Source: UQRS01 sp964481575
GTDB taxonomy: Bacteria; Bacillota; Clostridia; Oscillospirales; Acutalibacteraceae
Direction of reading: 5' to 3'
Assembly (NCBI GenBank): GCA_964481575.1
Contig: CAYZTR010000032.1
Location: 1 to 24,698, forward strand
DNA length: 24,698 bases
The position numbers and the translations under genes were made by a program. The notes beneath the pieces were generated by a model that was not told the DNA's origin, did not search any database, and was given only the letters and a program-made list of their open reading frames with translations. The first letter of the stretch is position 1; each line of letters starts with the position of its first letter. Of the stretch, positions 8,101 to 16,154 are shown one piece after another.

Positions 8101-8952
8101 GGCGCTTATCTCCCGGCCTTCCGCATCTTTGGTTCCCAGAACGGAATAAGCTGGACCATCCTGGTAGATACCACACTGCGGAATGCACAAACCTACTATG
8201 CCAATGGCGGCCGTACCATGGTCAGCGAAGCACTTTCCGGTGAATACCGGTATCTACGGCTACACTGGATGAACGGCACGGATAATAACACCTCCAAATC
8301 CATTGCAGACATCCAGCTGTATGCTGACCTAGCCACCCCGATCCATCCAGAACTACCAGATCTATCCCAGCTGGAAAACGCCTACTTCTCCTGGAAGAAT
8401 CAAAACAACAGCACGCAAAGCTATGCTACCAGGAATTGGGAGTTTTTGCAAAATCAATTGATTGCAGCCAGCCGAATTCTGCAAAATCCCTCTCCTGCAA
8501 GTCAGGAGCAGGTAGACCAAACCACCCAAATGCTGAATGCCGCAATTCAGGGATTAACCGTAACCTACGCCGATTATCAGGCCTATAACACTGCGGTTGC
8601 AGCAGCAAAAGCAGCGCTGGAAGAATCCGACACTTATGCTGCTGACTCCCTGGAGACCCTACGCATTGTTTTGGAGACCAACAGTCTGGATCCTTTCCTG
8701 GAGGAAAGCCAACAGCAAACCGTAGATCTGGCCACAGAAGCGATTCTGGATGCCTTAAACAACCTGCAAGAGAAACCTTCCTTCCTGGCAGGAGATATGA
8801 ATGAGGACGGAAGCCTTTCTGTAACCGACGTAGTTTTGCTGCGAAAAACCATTCTGAATAACACTTTTCATCCAGCAGGTGACATGAATCAGGACAACAA
8901 CCTGTCTGTTACGGATGTGGTGCTCCTGCGAAAGGCCATTTTAACCCAATAA
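5200..8952 (+). CDS. Secreted DUF5060/DUF4038 (apiosidase-like) enzyme with three discoidin-like domains and a dockerin
   Basis: A predicted extracellular carbohydrate-active protein of about 1250 residues. The GTG at 5197 is also in frame, but the ATG at 5200 is better spaced (7 nt) from GGAGG. Numbered from 5197: signal peptide 1-35 (RR then a hydrophobic core); a DUF5060-type beta domain about 50-140; a DUF4038/GH140-like barrel with hallmark PFYWLGDTNW (169-178), and acid candidates E311 (VVWITGQE) and E398/E400 (LLETE); a C-terminal all-beta part to about 590. Three F5/8 type C (CBM32-like) domains follow at about 604-745, 755-888 and 903-1043, then a helical stretch (about 1050-1190). 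Last is a dockerin with two calcium-loop repeats, GDMNEDGSLSVTDVVLLRK (1199) and GDMNQDNNLSVTDVVLLRK (1228). Known GH140 members cleave apiose from rhamnogalacturonan II; the substrate here is unproven. The dockerin implies attachment to a cohesin scaffold not seen in the window. Confidence 0.9.
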   Translation: MLYSVFRRTVSLLLTGALFFALLPVVEQPISATTSVLQAQNDAAAQTEAQHEVEVWRRTDIILQSEATYKNPYLDVALSVIFTHEDGTTIQLFGFWNGDQEWRIRFAPTKTGIWTYTTTCSNTSDGGLQQRTGTIVATANTHSTALDQHGFVKISDSGRYFTYDDGTPFYWLGDTNWQAPNYVSLTQCNYPGCTCGNQFLHELNNRLDKGFTVYQTYFDAAESDGGDQLATTTEPSLWNNKYTQINPQTFTEKIDRMFDLLADSGMVIALGFGVHSNTTNAMSEEALVALSQYLTARYGSYPVVWITGQEITNSTDSYNKWKKSAEAVDAYDGYRHPQGAHMYPQEMSNDYSKDLDSTSWHEWWTLQGGHTGIPSKTTYQGYWDNGTETGNIKPLLETEANYEDVTCGGFNGYDNSRISAWKANLCGSYGFTYGVTGIWANNYSTAGNTGWFPSYSYEPWYMGLDKAGSYEMTYLRQFFEYADFSTLLPRFNDPAYSDFTIESQNVASSADAATYVAYFYNTGRTTGTLRGLDPAQTYSARWYNPLTGKFVTIAEEITVTNGEYMIPSKPTSGDWALLVTSRDLGNFETESPYTDALVDTRENLAQGATATASSDNGANYVAGMATDGSTGTYWCASGGNMPQWLQVDLGQTTAFEEVDIYMHRGNETRTQYLSYTLEGSNDASQWETLYTAQKAVPTVVRGLDQLRIYTFGRYRYLRIRFAEIVTNWATIYEFEVYADPLGQGEPSTEPARSNLALSATVTAGTMSHVDSSPAQAADGSYSTYWCASSGSVPQWIQFDLGEQMALATADLYLVAGTSSISYTLEGSNDTAQWTILSSGTDATTSSKNGCSYLSLPITGSYRYLKLTFTGIQGNWCTLSELELFAEAQIIPEDDLPEYAGQKQIPVIKSTGSAVYTADGTFSDSSQYLFDGDVNTEWVPFSPFSTQLIDLDLLQQNTLHGIQITLGDGAYLPAFRIFGSQNGISWTILVDTTLRNAQTYYANGGRTMVSEALSGEYRYLRLHWMNGTDNNTSKSIADIQLYADLATPIHPELPDLSQLENAYFSWKNQNNSTQSYATRNWEFLQNQLIAASRILQNPSPASQEQVDQTTQMLNAAIQGLTVTYADYQAYNTAVAAAKAALEESDTYAADSLETLRIVLETNSLDPFLEESQQQTVDLATEAILDALNNLQEKPSFLAGDMNEDGSLSVTDVVLLRKTILNNTFHPAGDMNQDNNLSVTDVVLLRKAILTQ

Positions 8953-8963
8953 ACACCGAATAC

Positions 8964-9001
8964 AACAAGCCCGTCTCGCCAAATGACGAGACGGGCTTGT
9001 T
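8964..9001. terminator. Hairpin between converging dockerin gene and purB
   Basis: A perfect 15-bp stem (8964-8978 with 8987-9001) with an 8-base loop. The T-run is poor on both strands, but the position between converging genes fits a shared terminator. Confidence 0.7.
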
Positions 9002-9018
9002 CATGCTTATACATTAAT

Positions 9019-10455
9019 TTACACATTAATTTCAACTTGCACGCCAAGCAAATCTTTGTTAGCTTCCAAGATGGGGTTCACTACCTCCGTAATGAATTCC
9101 TCCGTCTGTTGTGCTGCTCGACCGGTGTAGTTCTCCGGCTGTAGCACCTCCAGAATTTCCTCTTTGGTCATACCGAAAATCGGATCTCCGGCAATAAGAT
9201 CCACCAGGTTGTTCTCCAGGCCTTCCTCTTTAATACGCTTGGATGCCGCCATAGAATGAACCCGTACCCGCTCATGCAGCTCCTGCCGGTCGCCTCCCTT
9301 TTTTACTGCCTGCATCATAATATTCTCGGTGGCCATAAAGGGCAACTCCTTCCGTAACCGCTGCTCAATAACCTTAGGATATACCACCAGGCCATCCACC
9401 ACGTTAATATAAAGGTTCAGAATGCTGTCCACCGCCAAAAAGGCTTCGGGGACACTGATCCGCTTATTAGCTGAATCATCCAGCGTCCGCTCAAACCACT
9501 GGGTGGAAGCGGTTACCGCCGGATTCAAAGCATCCACAAAAACATACCGGGCCAGGGAAGAAATCCGCTCACTGCGCATAGGATTGCGCTTATAGGCCAT
9601 GGCGCTGGAACCAATCTGATGCTTCTCAAACGGCTCTTCCACCTCTTTCAAATGCTGCAACAGCCGCAGGTCATTGGAGAACTTCATGGCGCTCTGTGCA
9701 ATGCCGGATAAGGTATTCAGCACATAGCTATCCACCTTGCGGGAATAAGTCTGGCCGGACACTGGCTGATACTTACTGTCAAAACCCAGCTTTTCAGCAA
9801 TACGGCGATCCAGCTCCCGCACCTTCTCATGATCTCCTTCAAACAATTCCAGAAAGCTGGCCTGGGTGCCGGTGGTACCCTTACACCCCAACAGCTTCAT
9901 CCGGTCAATACGGAAATCCAGCTCTTCCAGATCCTCGACCAGATCATACAGCCACAGAGAAGCCCGCTTTCCTACCGTGGTGGGCTGGGCCGGCTGAAAA
10001 TGCGTAAAGGCCAGGGTTGGCTGATCCTTTTGGGCCATAGCGAATTTGGACAGCTCCCCGATAAGGGAAACCAGCTTTTTCTTAATAAGCCGGAGTCCTT
10101 CGGTCATAATAATAATATCCGTGTTATCCCCTACATAGCAGGAGGTAGCTCCCAGATGGATAATCCCTTTGGCATTAGGACACTTCAGCCCATAGGTATA
10201 AACATGGGCCATGACATCATGACGAACCTCCTTTTCCCGAGCGGCAGCCACTTCGTAGTCGATGTCATAAATATGGGCTTTTAATTCATCCACCTGCTCC
10301 TGGGTTACCGGAAGACCCAACTCCATCTCAGTCTCGGCCAGGGCAACCCACAGCTTCCTCCAGGTGGAGAACTTCATATCCGGAGAAAAAATATATTGCA
10401 TCTCGTTGCTGGCATAGCGGGAACAAAGAGGGCTCTGGTAAGTATCATTCTGCAT
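9019..10455 (-). CDS. purB: Adenylosuccinate lyase
   Basis: Splits succinylaminoimidazole-carboxamide ribotide and adenylosuccinate with release of fumarate, in IMP and AMP synthesis; a cytoplasmic homotetramer. At 478 residues it has normal length. Seen: the fumarate lyase signature GSSAMAYKRNP (282-292) on the flexible catalytic loop with its serine pair, the substrate-binding TSCYVGDNTD (104-113), and THFQPAQPTT with a catalytic-type His at 152. The start ATG has AAAGGATG upstream at about 9 nt. A probable promoter (TATAAT on the minus strand at 10509-10514) lies in the short region shared with galE. It stands alone, without other pur genes nearby. Confidence 0.96.
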   Translation of the reverse strand: MQNDTYQSPLCSRYASNEMQYIFSPDMKFSTWRKLWVALAETEMELGLPVTQEQVDELKAHIYDIDYEVAAAREKEVRHDVMAHVYTYGLKCPNAKGIIHLGATSCYVGDNTDIIIMTEGLRLIKKKLVSLIGELSKFAMAQKDQPTLAFTHFQPAQPTTVGKRASLWLYDLVEDLEELDFRIDRMKLLGCKGTTGTQASFLELFEGDHEKVRELDRRIAEKLGFDSKYQPVSGQTYSRKVDSYVLNTLSGIAQSAMKFSNDLRLLQHLKEVEEPFEKHQIGSSAMAYKRNPMRSERISSLARYVFVDALNPAVTASTQWFERTLDDSANKRISVPEAFLAVDSILNLYINVVDGLVVYPKVIEQRLRKELPFMATENIMMQAVKKGGDRQELHERVRVHSMAASKRIKEEGLENNLVDLIAGDPIFGMTKEEILEVLQPENYTGRAAQQTEEFITEVVNPILEANKDLLGVQVEINV

Positions 10456-10508
10456 TTTGCTTCATCCTTTCTGCCGAAACATCACGGCACAGCAAATCTC
10501 ATGTTTTA

Positions 10509-10536
10509 ATTATACAAAAAAGTAGTAAAAAAACAA
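10509..10536 (-). promoter_or_regulatory. Probable purB promoter
   Basis: Minus strand: -10 TATAAT (10509-10514) with TTGTTT (10531-10536) 16 bp upstream; the -35 match is only partial. Confidence 0.45.
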
Positions 10537-10553
10537 GTACATTTCCAAAAAAC

Positions 10554-10582
10554 TTGCATTCTAATTTCTAATTCGGTATAAT
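10554..10582 (+). promoter_or_regulatory. Probable galE promoter
   Basis: TTGCAT (10554-10559), 17-bp spacer, TATAAT (10577-10582); the leader is about 27 nt with AAAGGA before the ATG at 10616. Confidence 0.7.
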
Positions 10583-10615
10583 AACAGTAATCTAAAACAA
10601 AGGACGGAATGGATT

Positions 10616-11635
10616 ATGGCAATTATGATCGCTGGCGGCGCCGGCTATATTGGCAGCCACACTTGTATCGAACTGCAAAATGCCGGATATGATGTGGTTG
10701 TGGTAGACAATTTATATAATTCCAAAAAGAAAGTCATCCACCGAGTAAAGGCCATTACCGGCAAACATGTTCCCTTTTATCAGGTAGATGTAGCCGATAA
10801 GGAAGGGATGCGGAACGTTTTCCGGGCCCATAACATTGAGGCTGTCATCAACTTTGCCGGGTATAAAGCTGTGGGCGAATCGGTGGCAAAGCCCCTGATG
10901 TATTATGAAAACAACATCGCCGGTACCGTGGCCCTTTGCCAGGTCATGGAGGAATTCGGCTGCAAGAAGATTGTGTTTTCCTCTTCCGCCACGGTTTACG
11001 GTGTGGCAGAAAAGATGCCTTTAACCGAGGATATGCCACTGGGCGCCATCAATCCCTACGGCCGCACCAAACTCTTTCTGGAATACATTCTTAAAGATCT
11101 GACTGTCCCCGATCCGGAATGGACGGTTTCTCTCCTTCGGTATTTTAATCCCATCGGTGCCCATCCCTCTGGTACTATCGGAGAAGATCCCAAGGGTATC
11201 CCCAACAATCTGATGCCCTATATTTCCCAGGTAGCCGTTGGCCGCCGGGATCATTTGAGTGTGTTCGGCAACGACTATCCCACCCCTGATGGCACCGGCG
11301 TCCGGGACTATATCCATGTAGTCGATCTGGCCAAAGGCCATGTTTGCGCCGTGAAATGGGTGTTGAAACACACCGGTTGGGACGCTGTAAACCTGGGAAC
11401 TGGCAACGGCACCAGCGTTCTGGAACTGGTGGCTGCCTTTGAAAAGGCCTCTGGCGTCAAAATTCCCTACGAGATTACGCCACGCCGTCCCGGCGATCCC
11501 CCGACGGTCTATGCCGACGCCACCAAAGCAAAAGAAGTGCTTGGATGGGAAGCGGAACTTACCATTGACGATATGTGCCGCGACTCCTGGAACTGGCAAA
11601 AAAACAATCCCGAAGGCTACGGCGACGACGAATAA
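10616..11635 (+). CDS. galE: UDP-glucose 4-epimerase
   Basis: Interconverts UDP-glucose and UDP-galactose (Leloir pathway, cell-envelope sugar supply) using tightly bound NAD; cytoplasmic. It has 339 residues, normal for the family. A Rossmann motif GGAGYIGSH starts at residue 7. The short-chain dehydrogenase catalytic set is present: Ser in FSSSATVYG (122-124), Tyr148 and Lys152 in NPYGRTK. The C-terminal substrate domain has RYFNPIGAHPSG and VRDYIHVVDLAKGH. The RBS AAAGGA is 11 nt from ATG. Monocistronic: its own promoter and a strong terminator right after the stop codon. No other Leloir genes are in the window. Confidence 0.96.
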   Translation: MAIMIAGGAGYIGSHTCIELQNAGYDVVVVDNLYNSKKKVIHRVKAITGKHVPFYQVDVADKEGMRNVFRAHNIEAVINFAGYKAVGESVAKPLMYYENNIAGTVALCQVMEEFGCKKIVFSSSATVYGVAEKMPLTEDMPLGAINPYGRTKLFLEYILKDLTVPDPEWTVSLLRYFNPIGAHPSGTIGEDPKGIPNNLMPYISQVAVGRRDHLSVFGNDYPTPDGTGVRDYIHVVDLAKGHVCAVKWVLKHTGWDAVNLGTGNGTSVLELVAAFEKASGVKIPYEITPRRPGDPPTVYADATKAKEVLGWEAELTIDDMCRDSWNWQKNNPEGYGDDE

Positions 11636-11639
11636 GCAC

Positions 11640-11677
11640 AACTCCCCTGCAGAACTCACTCTTGCAGGGGAGTTTTT
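11640..11677 (+). terminator. Intrinsic terminator of galE
   Basis: A 12-bp perfect stem (11640-11651 with 11663-11674) and a T-run, 4 bases after the galE stop. Confidence 0.9.
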
Positions 11678-11691
11678 ATCATCAAGAGGAA

Positions 11692-11724
11692 GCCCCCAGC
11701 CTTGAAAGGCCGGGATAAAGGGGC
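11692..11724. repeat. Nested hairpin resembling an IS200/IS605 end
   Basis: GCCCC/GGGGC (11692-11696 with 11720-11724) encloses CCCAGCC/GGCCGGG with a TTGAAA loop. Sequence and shape resemble the sub-terminal hairpin near the right end of IS200/IS605 (tnpB) elements. No transposase gene is present, so at most it is a remnant. Alternatively it could be a T-less terminator for the minus-strand export operon, where one A-C mismatch becomes a G-U pair. Confidence 0.3.
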
Positions 11725-11745
11725 GTATTTACGTTTGTTTTGCCT

Positions 11746-12201
11746 TCACAGCTTCTTTTCCATAACAGGATAGGTAAATACCACATCGTGCTCCAAATCG
11801 CACCGTTCCAGCTTTACAGTCTCATATCCGCGTCGCCGGTAAAATGCTTCTGCCGGAAGAGATGCGTCCAGCAAAATTCGGTCATAACAGGCTCCTATCT
11901 CCTGCTCCAGATACTGCATAATCACAGTGCCATAGCCGCGATTCCGCTCCGCCGGAGCCACATAGACCCTGGTGATATGATTTCCTTGATGGCAGCCGGT
12001 GCCAAGAAGCCGTTGCCCATTTATCAAAAGGCCCACCCTTCCTTCCAGAATATCCCGACGAATATTCTCCAGGCTGTGCAGCTGGCAGAAAAAGGAAACC
12101 ACTTCCTCCGGATAACAGCTTGGATACACGGCAGCAATGGTCTCCTGCACCAACGCAAAAACCCGCTGGATGTCCTTCTCTGTGGCTTGTATATACTCCA
12201 T
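11746..12201 (-). CDS. GNAT family N-acetyltransferase
   Basis: Predicted acetyl-CoA-dependent N-acetyltransferase of 151 residues. The acetyl-CoA binding motif A is clear: ITRVYVAPAERNRGYG (R/Q-x-x-G-x-G/A form) in the middle of the chain, followed by the helix TVIMQYLEQEIG. The C-terminal ASLPAEAFYRRRGYE is the usual motif B. The start ATG at 12201 is preceded by GGGAG at 6-7 nt. It is the last gene of the TetR/ABC operon, 23 nt after the second permease, so it may modify the exported compound or a toxic analogue. Substrate unknown. Confidence 0.88.
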   Translation of the reverse strand: MEYIQATEKDIQRVFALVQETIAAVYPSCYPEEVVSFFCQLHSLENIRRDILEGRVGLLINGQRLLGTGCHQGNHITRVYVAPAERNRGYGTVIMQYLEQEIGACYDRILLDASLPAEAFYRRRGYETVKLERCDLEHDVVFTYPVMEKKL

Positions 12202-12224
12202 AACAATCTCCCAATACTTAGCTA

Positions 12225-13373
12225 TTATCCAATCATCCGTTTTTTTCTGGAAACAACATTGGCCACAATGGTAAACAGCAAAGAAAACCCCAAGACTACC
12301 GCAATATTAAAAAATATCGGACGCAGTGTTTCCAAATCCACCGTTTCAATGACTTTCAACCGCTCATTGGTTTGGATATACCAATAGGACGGCAAAATAT
12401 GCGCCACAGCCAGTACCGAATCCGGCAGCCACTGTACCGGGACGAAAGCACCGCACAAAAAGCTGGAGCCAAGAGCCACCACATTGACAATCCCGTTCAC
12501 CGCATTCTTATTCTTCACAACATTCCCAATCAGAAATGCAATAGTCAGGGCACAAAGCGTAAACACAAAGGAGTTGGCCATAAAGAGCAACCCATGGGCT
12601 GTAAACATCACCTGCCCTATCAGTGCAAAACTCAATAGTACATAAAACAACCACAATACCACCGCAAACAGTCCGTTGGATAACAGCAACTGGCGGTTAA
12701 ATTTGCGGTAATTCATGCTGCTGATCACCGTCCGTTTTCGGATGTTATCTGCACGAAAGCTGGATAAAATCAGGCAAATCACATAAACACACCCTGCCAG
12801 GAGGCTGTAACTGGCAAAATTATAGTAAAACGCCGCCTTAGTCAGGTGATCCGTATCCAAACTGGTCGTCACCTCCACCGGAGTTTCCTTGGCCAGTGTC
12901 TCGGCTATTTGGTCAATCAACGTCTGCTCATCTTGAATATATTGGACATAGGTATTGGCCACCTTGAGATAACGGGCCAAAAGCATTCCGGCATAGGAGG
13001 ATTCGTCATTCCCGTTGCTTTTTACCTGGATTTCCGGGGCTTCTCCCTTGAGAAAATCTGCCCTAAAATGCTCCGGAATATAAAGAATATAATTGACATC
13101 CCGATAAAACAACGCATCACTGACGGCATCTTCCTCGTCTTTAATCTCCACCAGATTGCAGTTGTCAGTCATATAATCGATAAGTCCCTTGGTAATCCCG
13201 GCATTTTCATCCTGGTTAAAAATCAGAATGTCCGGCCGGCTGGCCGTAAAACCGGTATTGCTGTCACTGGTTTGCATATTGATGCCGCCAAATCCAATGA
13301 GAAACACTGTGTATAGAATAATGGGAATTCTGCACTGATTCAGCACCCTTAAAAAAGCCTTAAATACTGTCAT
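12225..13373 (-). CDS. ABC-2 type transporter permease (second)
   Basis: Membrane subunit of an ABC exporter, 382 residues. Layout is typical of ABC-2 permeases: one N-terminal membrane segment (about 15-33), a large extracytoplasmic domain (about 35-180), then five or six C-terminal segments including a stretch with FLCGAFVPVQWLPDSV and a final segment near 350-372. It starts inside the previous gene (14-nt overlap) with AGGAG at 8 nt, so the two permeases are translationally coupled and probably form a heterodimer with the ATPase encoded upstream. Substrate unknown; with a TetR regulator, drug or lipid export is likely. Confidence 0.9.
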   Translation of the reverse strand: MTVFKAFLRVLNQCRIPIILYTVFLIGFGGINMQTSDSNTGFTASRPDILIFNQDENAGITKGLIDYMTDNCNLVEIKDEEDAVSDALFYRDVNYILYIPEHFRADFLKGEAPEIQVKSNGNDESSYAGMLLARYLKVANTYVQYIQDEQTLIDQIAETLAKETPVEVTTSLDTDHLTKAAFYYNFASYSLLAGCVYVICLILSSFRADNIRKRTVISSMNYRKFNRQLLLSNGLFAVVLWLFYVLLSFALIGQVMFTAHGLLFMANSFVFTLCALTIAFLIGNVVKNKNAVNGIVNVVALGSSFLCGAFVPVQWLPDSVLAVAHILPSYWYIQTNERLKVIETVDLETLRPIFFNIAVVLGFSLLFTIVANVVSRKKRMIG

Positions 13374-14547
13374 ACTTTTGTCTCCTGAGTCCTGAGATGG
13401 ATATTAGAATCATAACAAGTGAAAAAAGCAGCAAACTCGCTACATTCAGCACATAACGATCCGGGGTATCATAATAATAAAGCGCATATAATCCATCCGT
13501 GATCATATTGGCGGGATTCAGCCGGTTCAACAAGGGGATATTTTTATCAATGATATACTTCATGGTGATACCCATCATTCCTGACAAGAAACAGCCAACC
13601 ATAGTCACGGAAATAATAATCCCGGTTTTTACATTATCGTTGGATTTTATCAGTACCGCAACAGCAATCCCCAGGGACAGACCCGCAAGACATCCGCACA
13701 ATGTCAGGAGCAGAATCAGCGGAAAATTGCTGCCATAATCTACTTTCAGCACAAAGAAGGTATACGCAAACAACAACGCCACCCCAATCAGCTGGGTAAG
13801 ATATCCTGCCAATACGCTGCCAAAAATGATACGCCCCTTGCTGACGGGGCTGACCGCTACCCGCTTCCCCTTTTGACTCATATTCGCCAGATTCTGATTA
13901 ACTGCAGCCATTCCCAAAATCCCACCGTACAGGCAGGTCATGGCGATCAGGGTATAAAATTCAATCATGGTATAGCTCAGATTATCACCGGAAATATCCT
14001 GAACACCGGTATCCTCCCCTCCAGCCATATCCAGCACATTCTGATAGATCCCGGCATAAAATGCCGGAAGTTCTTCCAGCGCAACCGGCGGCTGCTGGGT
14101 CAATTGATAGGCAGCAATATTCTGCACCATATCCTGGGTTTGGGAAATTTCCTCCGTGACATACTGGAAAACGGTTTCTTCAATTCCGTCCGCCGAAACC
14201 ACCACCTTTGGTTCCATTCCCGAAAGCAACAAATAACCGACAATTTCTTTCTCCTCCAACAAACGTTGGGCGTCCTCCTGGCTGACATACCGGGTGTGAA
14301 AGATCTGCTTGTCACTGTTTTCATCGCTCAGAGCTGCAATAGACTCTTTCCATATTGCATTGTTGCTGAAGTCTTCATTTTCCACTACGGCAATTTCGAT
14401 TATATTCAGCTTCTCACTGTTTTCAATATCAGAAAAGGCCAAATTAAAAAAGGTACCTAATACAATGGGAAAAGCAAAAGTCCAAAAAATCAACATCTTA
14501 TCCCGGAAAAGAACCTTGAAGGCGTACTTGAAACTATGATACAACAT
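13360..14547 (-). CDS. ABC-2 type transporter permease (first)
   Basis: Membrane subunit of an ABC exporter, 395 residues, same architecture as its partner: an N-terminal membrane segment (about 16-36), an extracytoplasmic domain (about 37-195) and about five C-terminal segments. Between them, VAVSPVSKGRIIFGSVLAGYL is the usual ABC-2 coupling helix region. The start ATG directly abuts the stop of the ATPase gene, with AAAGGAG about 12 nt upstream. It overlaps the second permease gene by 14 nt. Substrate unknown. Confidence 0.92.
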   Translation of the reverse strand: MLYHSFKYAFKVLFRDKMLIFWTFAFPIVLGTFFNLAFSDIENSEKLNIIEIAVVENEDFSNNAIWKESIAALSDENSDKQIFHTRYVSQEDAQRLLEEKEIVGYLLLSGMEPKVVVSADGIEETVFQYVTEEISQTQDMVQNIAAYQLTQQPPVALEELPAFYAGIYQNVLDMAGGEDTGVQDISGDNLSYTMIEFYTLIAMTCLYGGILGMAAVNQNLANMSQKGKRVAVSPVSKGRIIFGSVLAGYLTQLIGVALLFAYTFFVLKVDYGSNFPLILLLTLCGCLAGLSLGIAVAVLIKSNDNVKTGIIISVTMVGCFLSGMMGITMKYIIDKNIPLLNRLNPANMITDGLYALYYYDTPDRYVLNVASLLLFSLVMILISISGLRRQKYDSI

Positions 14548-15486
14548 TTAGTCTCGCAGCTCCTTTCCCGTCAGTTCCAGGAACACATCATTCAGCGTAG
14601 GCCGCTCTGAATAAATCTTACTGTAAGAGATCTTCTCCTGCTTCAAATAGTCCAGCAAAGTGACTAGATTATTGCCTCCCTTTTGATAAGTGACCATCAA
14701 TACACCGTTGTCATATGTAGCACCAGCCACATGTTGCAGACATTGGATGGGCTCCAGGTAGGCTTCATTGAATTTTTGAACCTCTACGGTCACCTTTTCT
14801 TCTATGGATGCCAGTTCTTTCAGCTGGTCACAGGTACCGCCGGCCAACACCTTGCCCTTGTCCAGAATAATGACCCGGTCGCAGAGAAGCTCCACCTCCT
14901 CCATATAGTGGGTAGTATACACGATGGTTGCACCCCTATCCCGCAAGGTTTTAATACCGTCCAGGATATTGCTACGACTTTGGGGATCCACCGCCACTGT
15001 TGGCTCATCCAGAAAGATCAGCTTCGGCTTGTGCGCAATACCGCAGGCAATATTTAACCTTCGCAGTAAACCGCCAGACAGCTGCTTGGGGCGAAATTTT
15101 CGGTATTCTTTCAAACCCACCAGTTCAATGGCTTCTTCCACACACTGCTTTCTGGTAGCTTTGTCCTGTATATAGAGTCCGCAGAAATAATCCAGATTTT
15201 CGTATACCGTCAGCTCGTCAAACACCGCCACATCCTGGAACACTACTCCGATTTTCCGCTTAATCTCATAAGCATCCGGTTCCATTTCCCTGCCAAAAAG
15301 CTGTATACTGCCGCTGCTATAATGCAGCAGGGATAGAATACAGTTGATGGTGGTGGATTTGCCGCTTCCGTTGGGGCCCAACAATCCTAGGATCTCCCCT
15401 TCATACACCTCAAAAGACAAATCATCCACCGCTTTTACGGCCTTATACGCCTTTGTCAGATTCCGCACTTCAATCACATTTTCCAT
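14548..15486 (-). CDS. ABC transporter ATP-binding protein
   Basis: Cytoplasmic ATPase subunit, 312 residues. Walker A GPNGSGKST (37-45), Q-loop Gln84, signature LSGGLLRRL (136-144), Walker B LIFLDEP (156-162), switch His193. The C-terminal 90 residues form the extension typical of drug/lantibiotic-type (DrrA/CcmA-like) ATPases. AGGAGG lies within the end of the regulator gene, 8 nt before ATG, and the start codon abuts the regulator's stop, so the genes are co-translated. It powers the two permeases that follow. Confidence 0.95.
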   Translation of the reverse strand: MENVIEVRNLTKAYKAVKAVDDLSFEVYEGEILGLLGPNGSGKSTTINCILSLLHYSSGSIQLFGREMEPDAYEIKRKIGVVFQDVAVFDELTVYENLDYFCGLYIQDKATRKQCVEEAIELVGLKEYRKFRPKQLSGGLLRRLNIACGIAHKPKLIFLDEPTVAVDPQSRSNILDGIKTLRDRGATIVYTTHYMEEVELLCDRVIILDKGKVLAGGTCDQLKELASIEEKVTVEVQKFNEAYLEPIQCLQHVAGATYDNGVLMVTYQKGGNNLVTLLDYLKQEKISYSKIYSERPTLNDVFLELTGKELRD

Positions 15487-16065
15487 TTACGTTTCCTCCT
15501 GGTTTTGGGTACCTTTAAAGCCCACAAGCAATTCTCTTGTGGTACTTGCCAATAACTTCCGTATCTCCTCATCTGAAAACTGCACCGTTTTACTGGCGAC
15601 CAGGGCCGCAAAACCGTATGTCAGTACCCAGACCTTCAAATGAAAAACTTTCTGCTGTTCCTCCGTTAATCCGGAAAACACCTGACCTTCCCGGATCGCA
15701 CCGTGACCTACATCATCGTTCACAAGGAAATCCACCGGCGAAAGCTTGCTTTCACGCATAAACAGAATACGGAAGAAATTTGGATAATCCCTGGCAAAAC
15801 GAATATAGGACATTCCCATTCCCAAATAAGGTTTTTCTTCCGTTGCGCCCTGTCTCATATAAGATACATAAGTGCTGTAAATTTTTTCCACCACAGCCGC
15901 CTTCAGCTCTTCCATCGTATCAAAATTATGATAGATAGGCTGTGTGGAACAATGCATTTGTGCCGCAATTTTTCTGGCATTGAGATCCTCTATCCCCTGG
16001 TTTTTTGCAATTTCATAGGCCACTTTCAAAATATCTTCTCTTTGAAATCTCTGTTTGGGCGGCAT
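15487..16065 (-). CDS. TetR/AcrR family transcriptional regulator
   Basis: DNA-binding repressor-type regulator, 192 residues from the ATG at 16065, which has AAAGGGGG 7 nt upstream; a longer frame to 16104 lacks a ribosome binding site and would begin too close to the promoter. The N-terminal helix-turn-helix covers ILKVAYEIAKNQG...LNARKIAAQMHCSTQPIYHNF, followed by the TetR linker helix and a ligand-binding C-terminal domain. First gene of the export operon, so it most likely represses its own promoter and the ABC genes until an inducer, probably the exported compound, binds. The palindrome GTTATATAAC sits at the expected transcription start. Confidence 0.92.
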   Translation of the reverse strand: MPPKQRFQREDILKVAYEIAKNQGIEDLNARKIAAQMHCSTQPIYHNFDTMEELKAAVVEKIYSTYVSYMRQGATEEKPYLGMGMSYIRFARDYPNFFRILFMRESKLSPVDFLVNDDVGHGAIREGQVFSGLTEEQQKVFHLKVWVLTYGFAALVASKTVQFSDEEIRKLLASTTRELLVGFKGTQNQEET

Positions 16066-16092
16066 TATTTTTCCCCCTTTTCGATTTCTATC

Positions 16093-16138
16093 GTTATATA
16101 ACACCTTTTATTTTATACTAAATAAATTGCAGTGTCAA
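16093..16138 (-). promoter_or_regulatory. Promoter of the TetR-ABC operon with palindrome at the start site
   Basis: Minus strand: -35 TTGACA (16133-16138), 17-bp spacer, -10 TAAAAT (16110-16115). The perfect palindrome GTTATATAAC (16093-16102) covers the expected +1 and could be the TetR operator. Confidence 0.6.
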
Positions 16139-16154
16139 TCCCAGATTTGAAATT

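Noticed and set aside
11740..12387. 215-codon plus-strand frame opposite the acetyltransferase and permease genes
   Set aside because: It spans the end of one conserved minus-strand gene and all of another; no RBS and no motif.
16066..16104. Longer start for the TetR regulator (13 more residues)
   Set aside because: It would begin at or beyond the predicted transcription start and lacks an RBS; the ATG at 16065 has AAAGGGGG.
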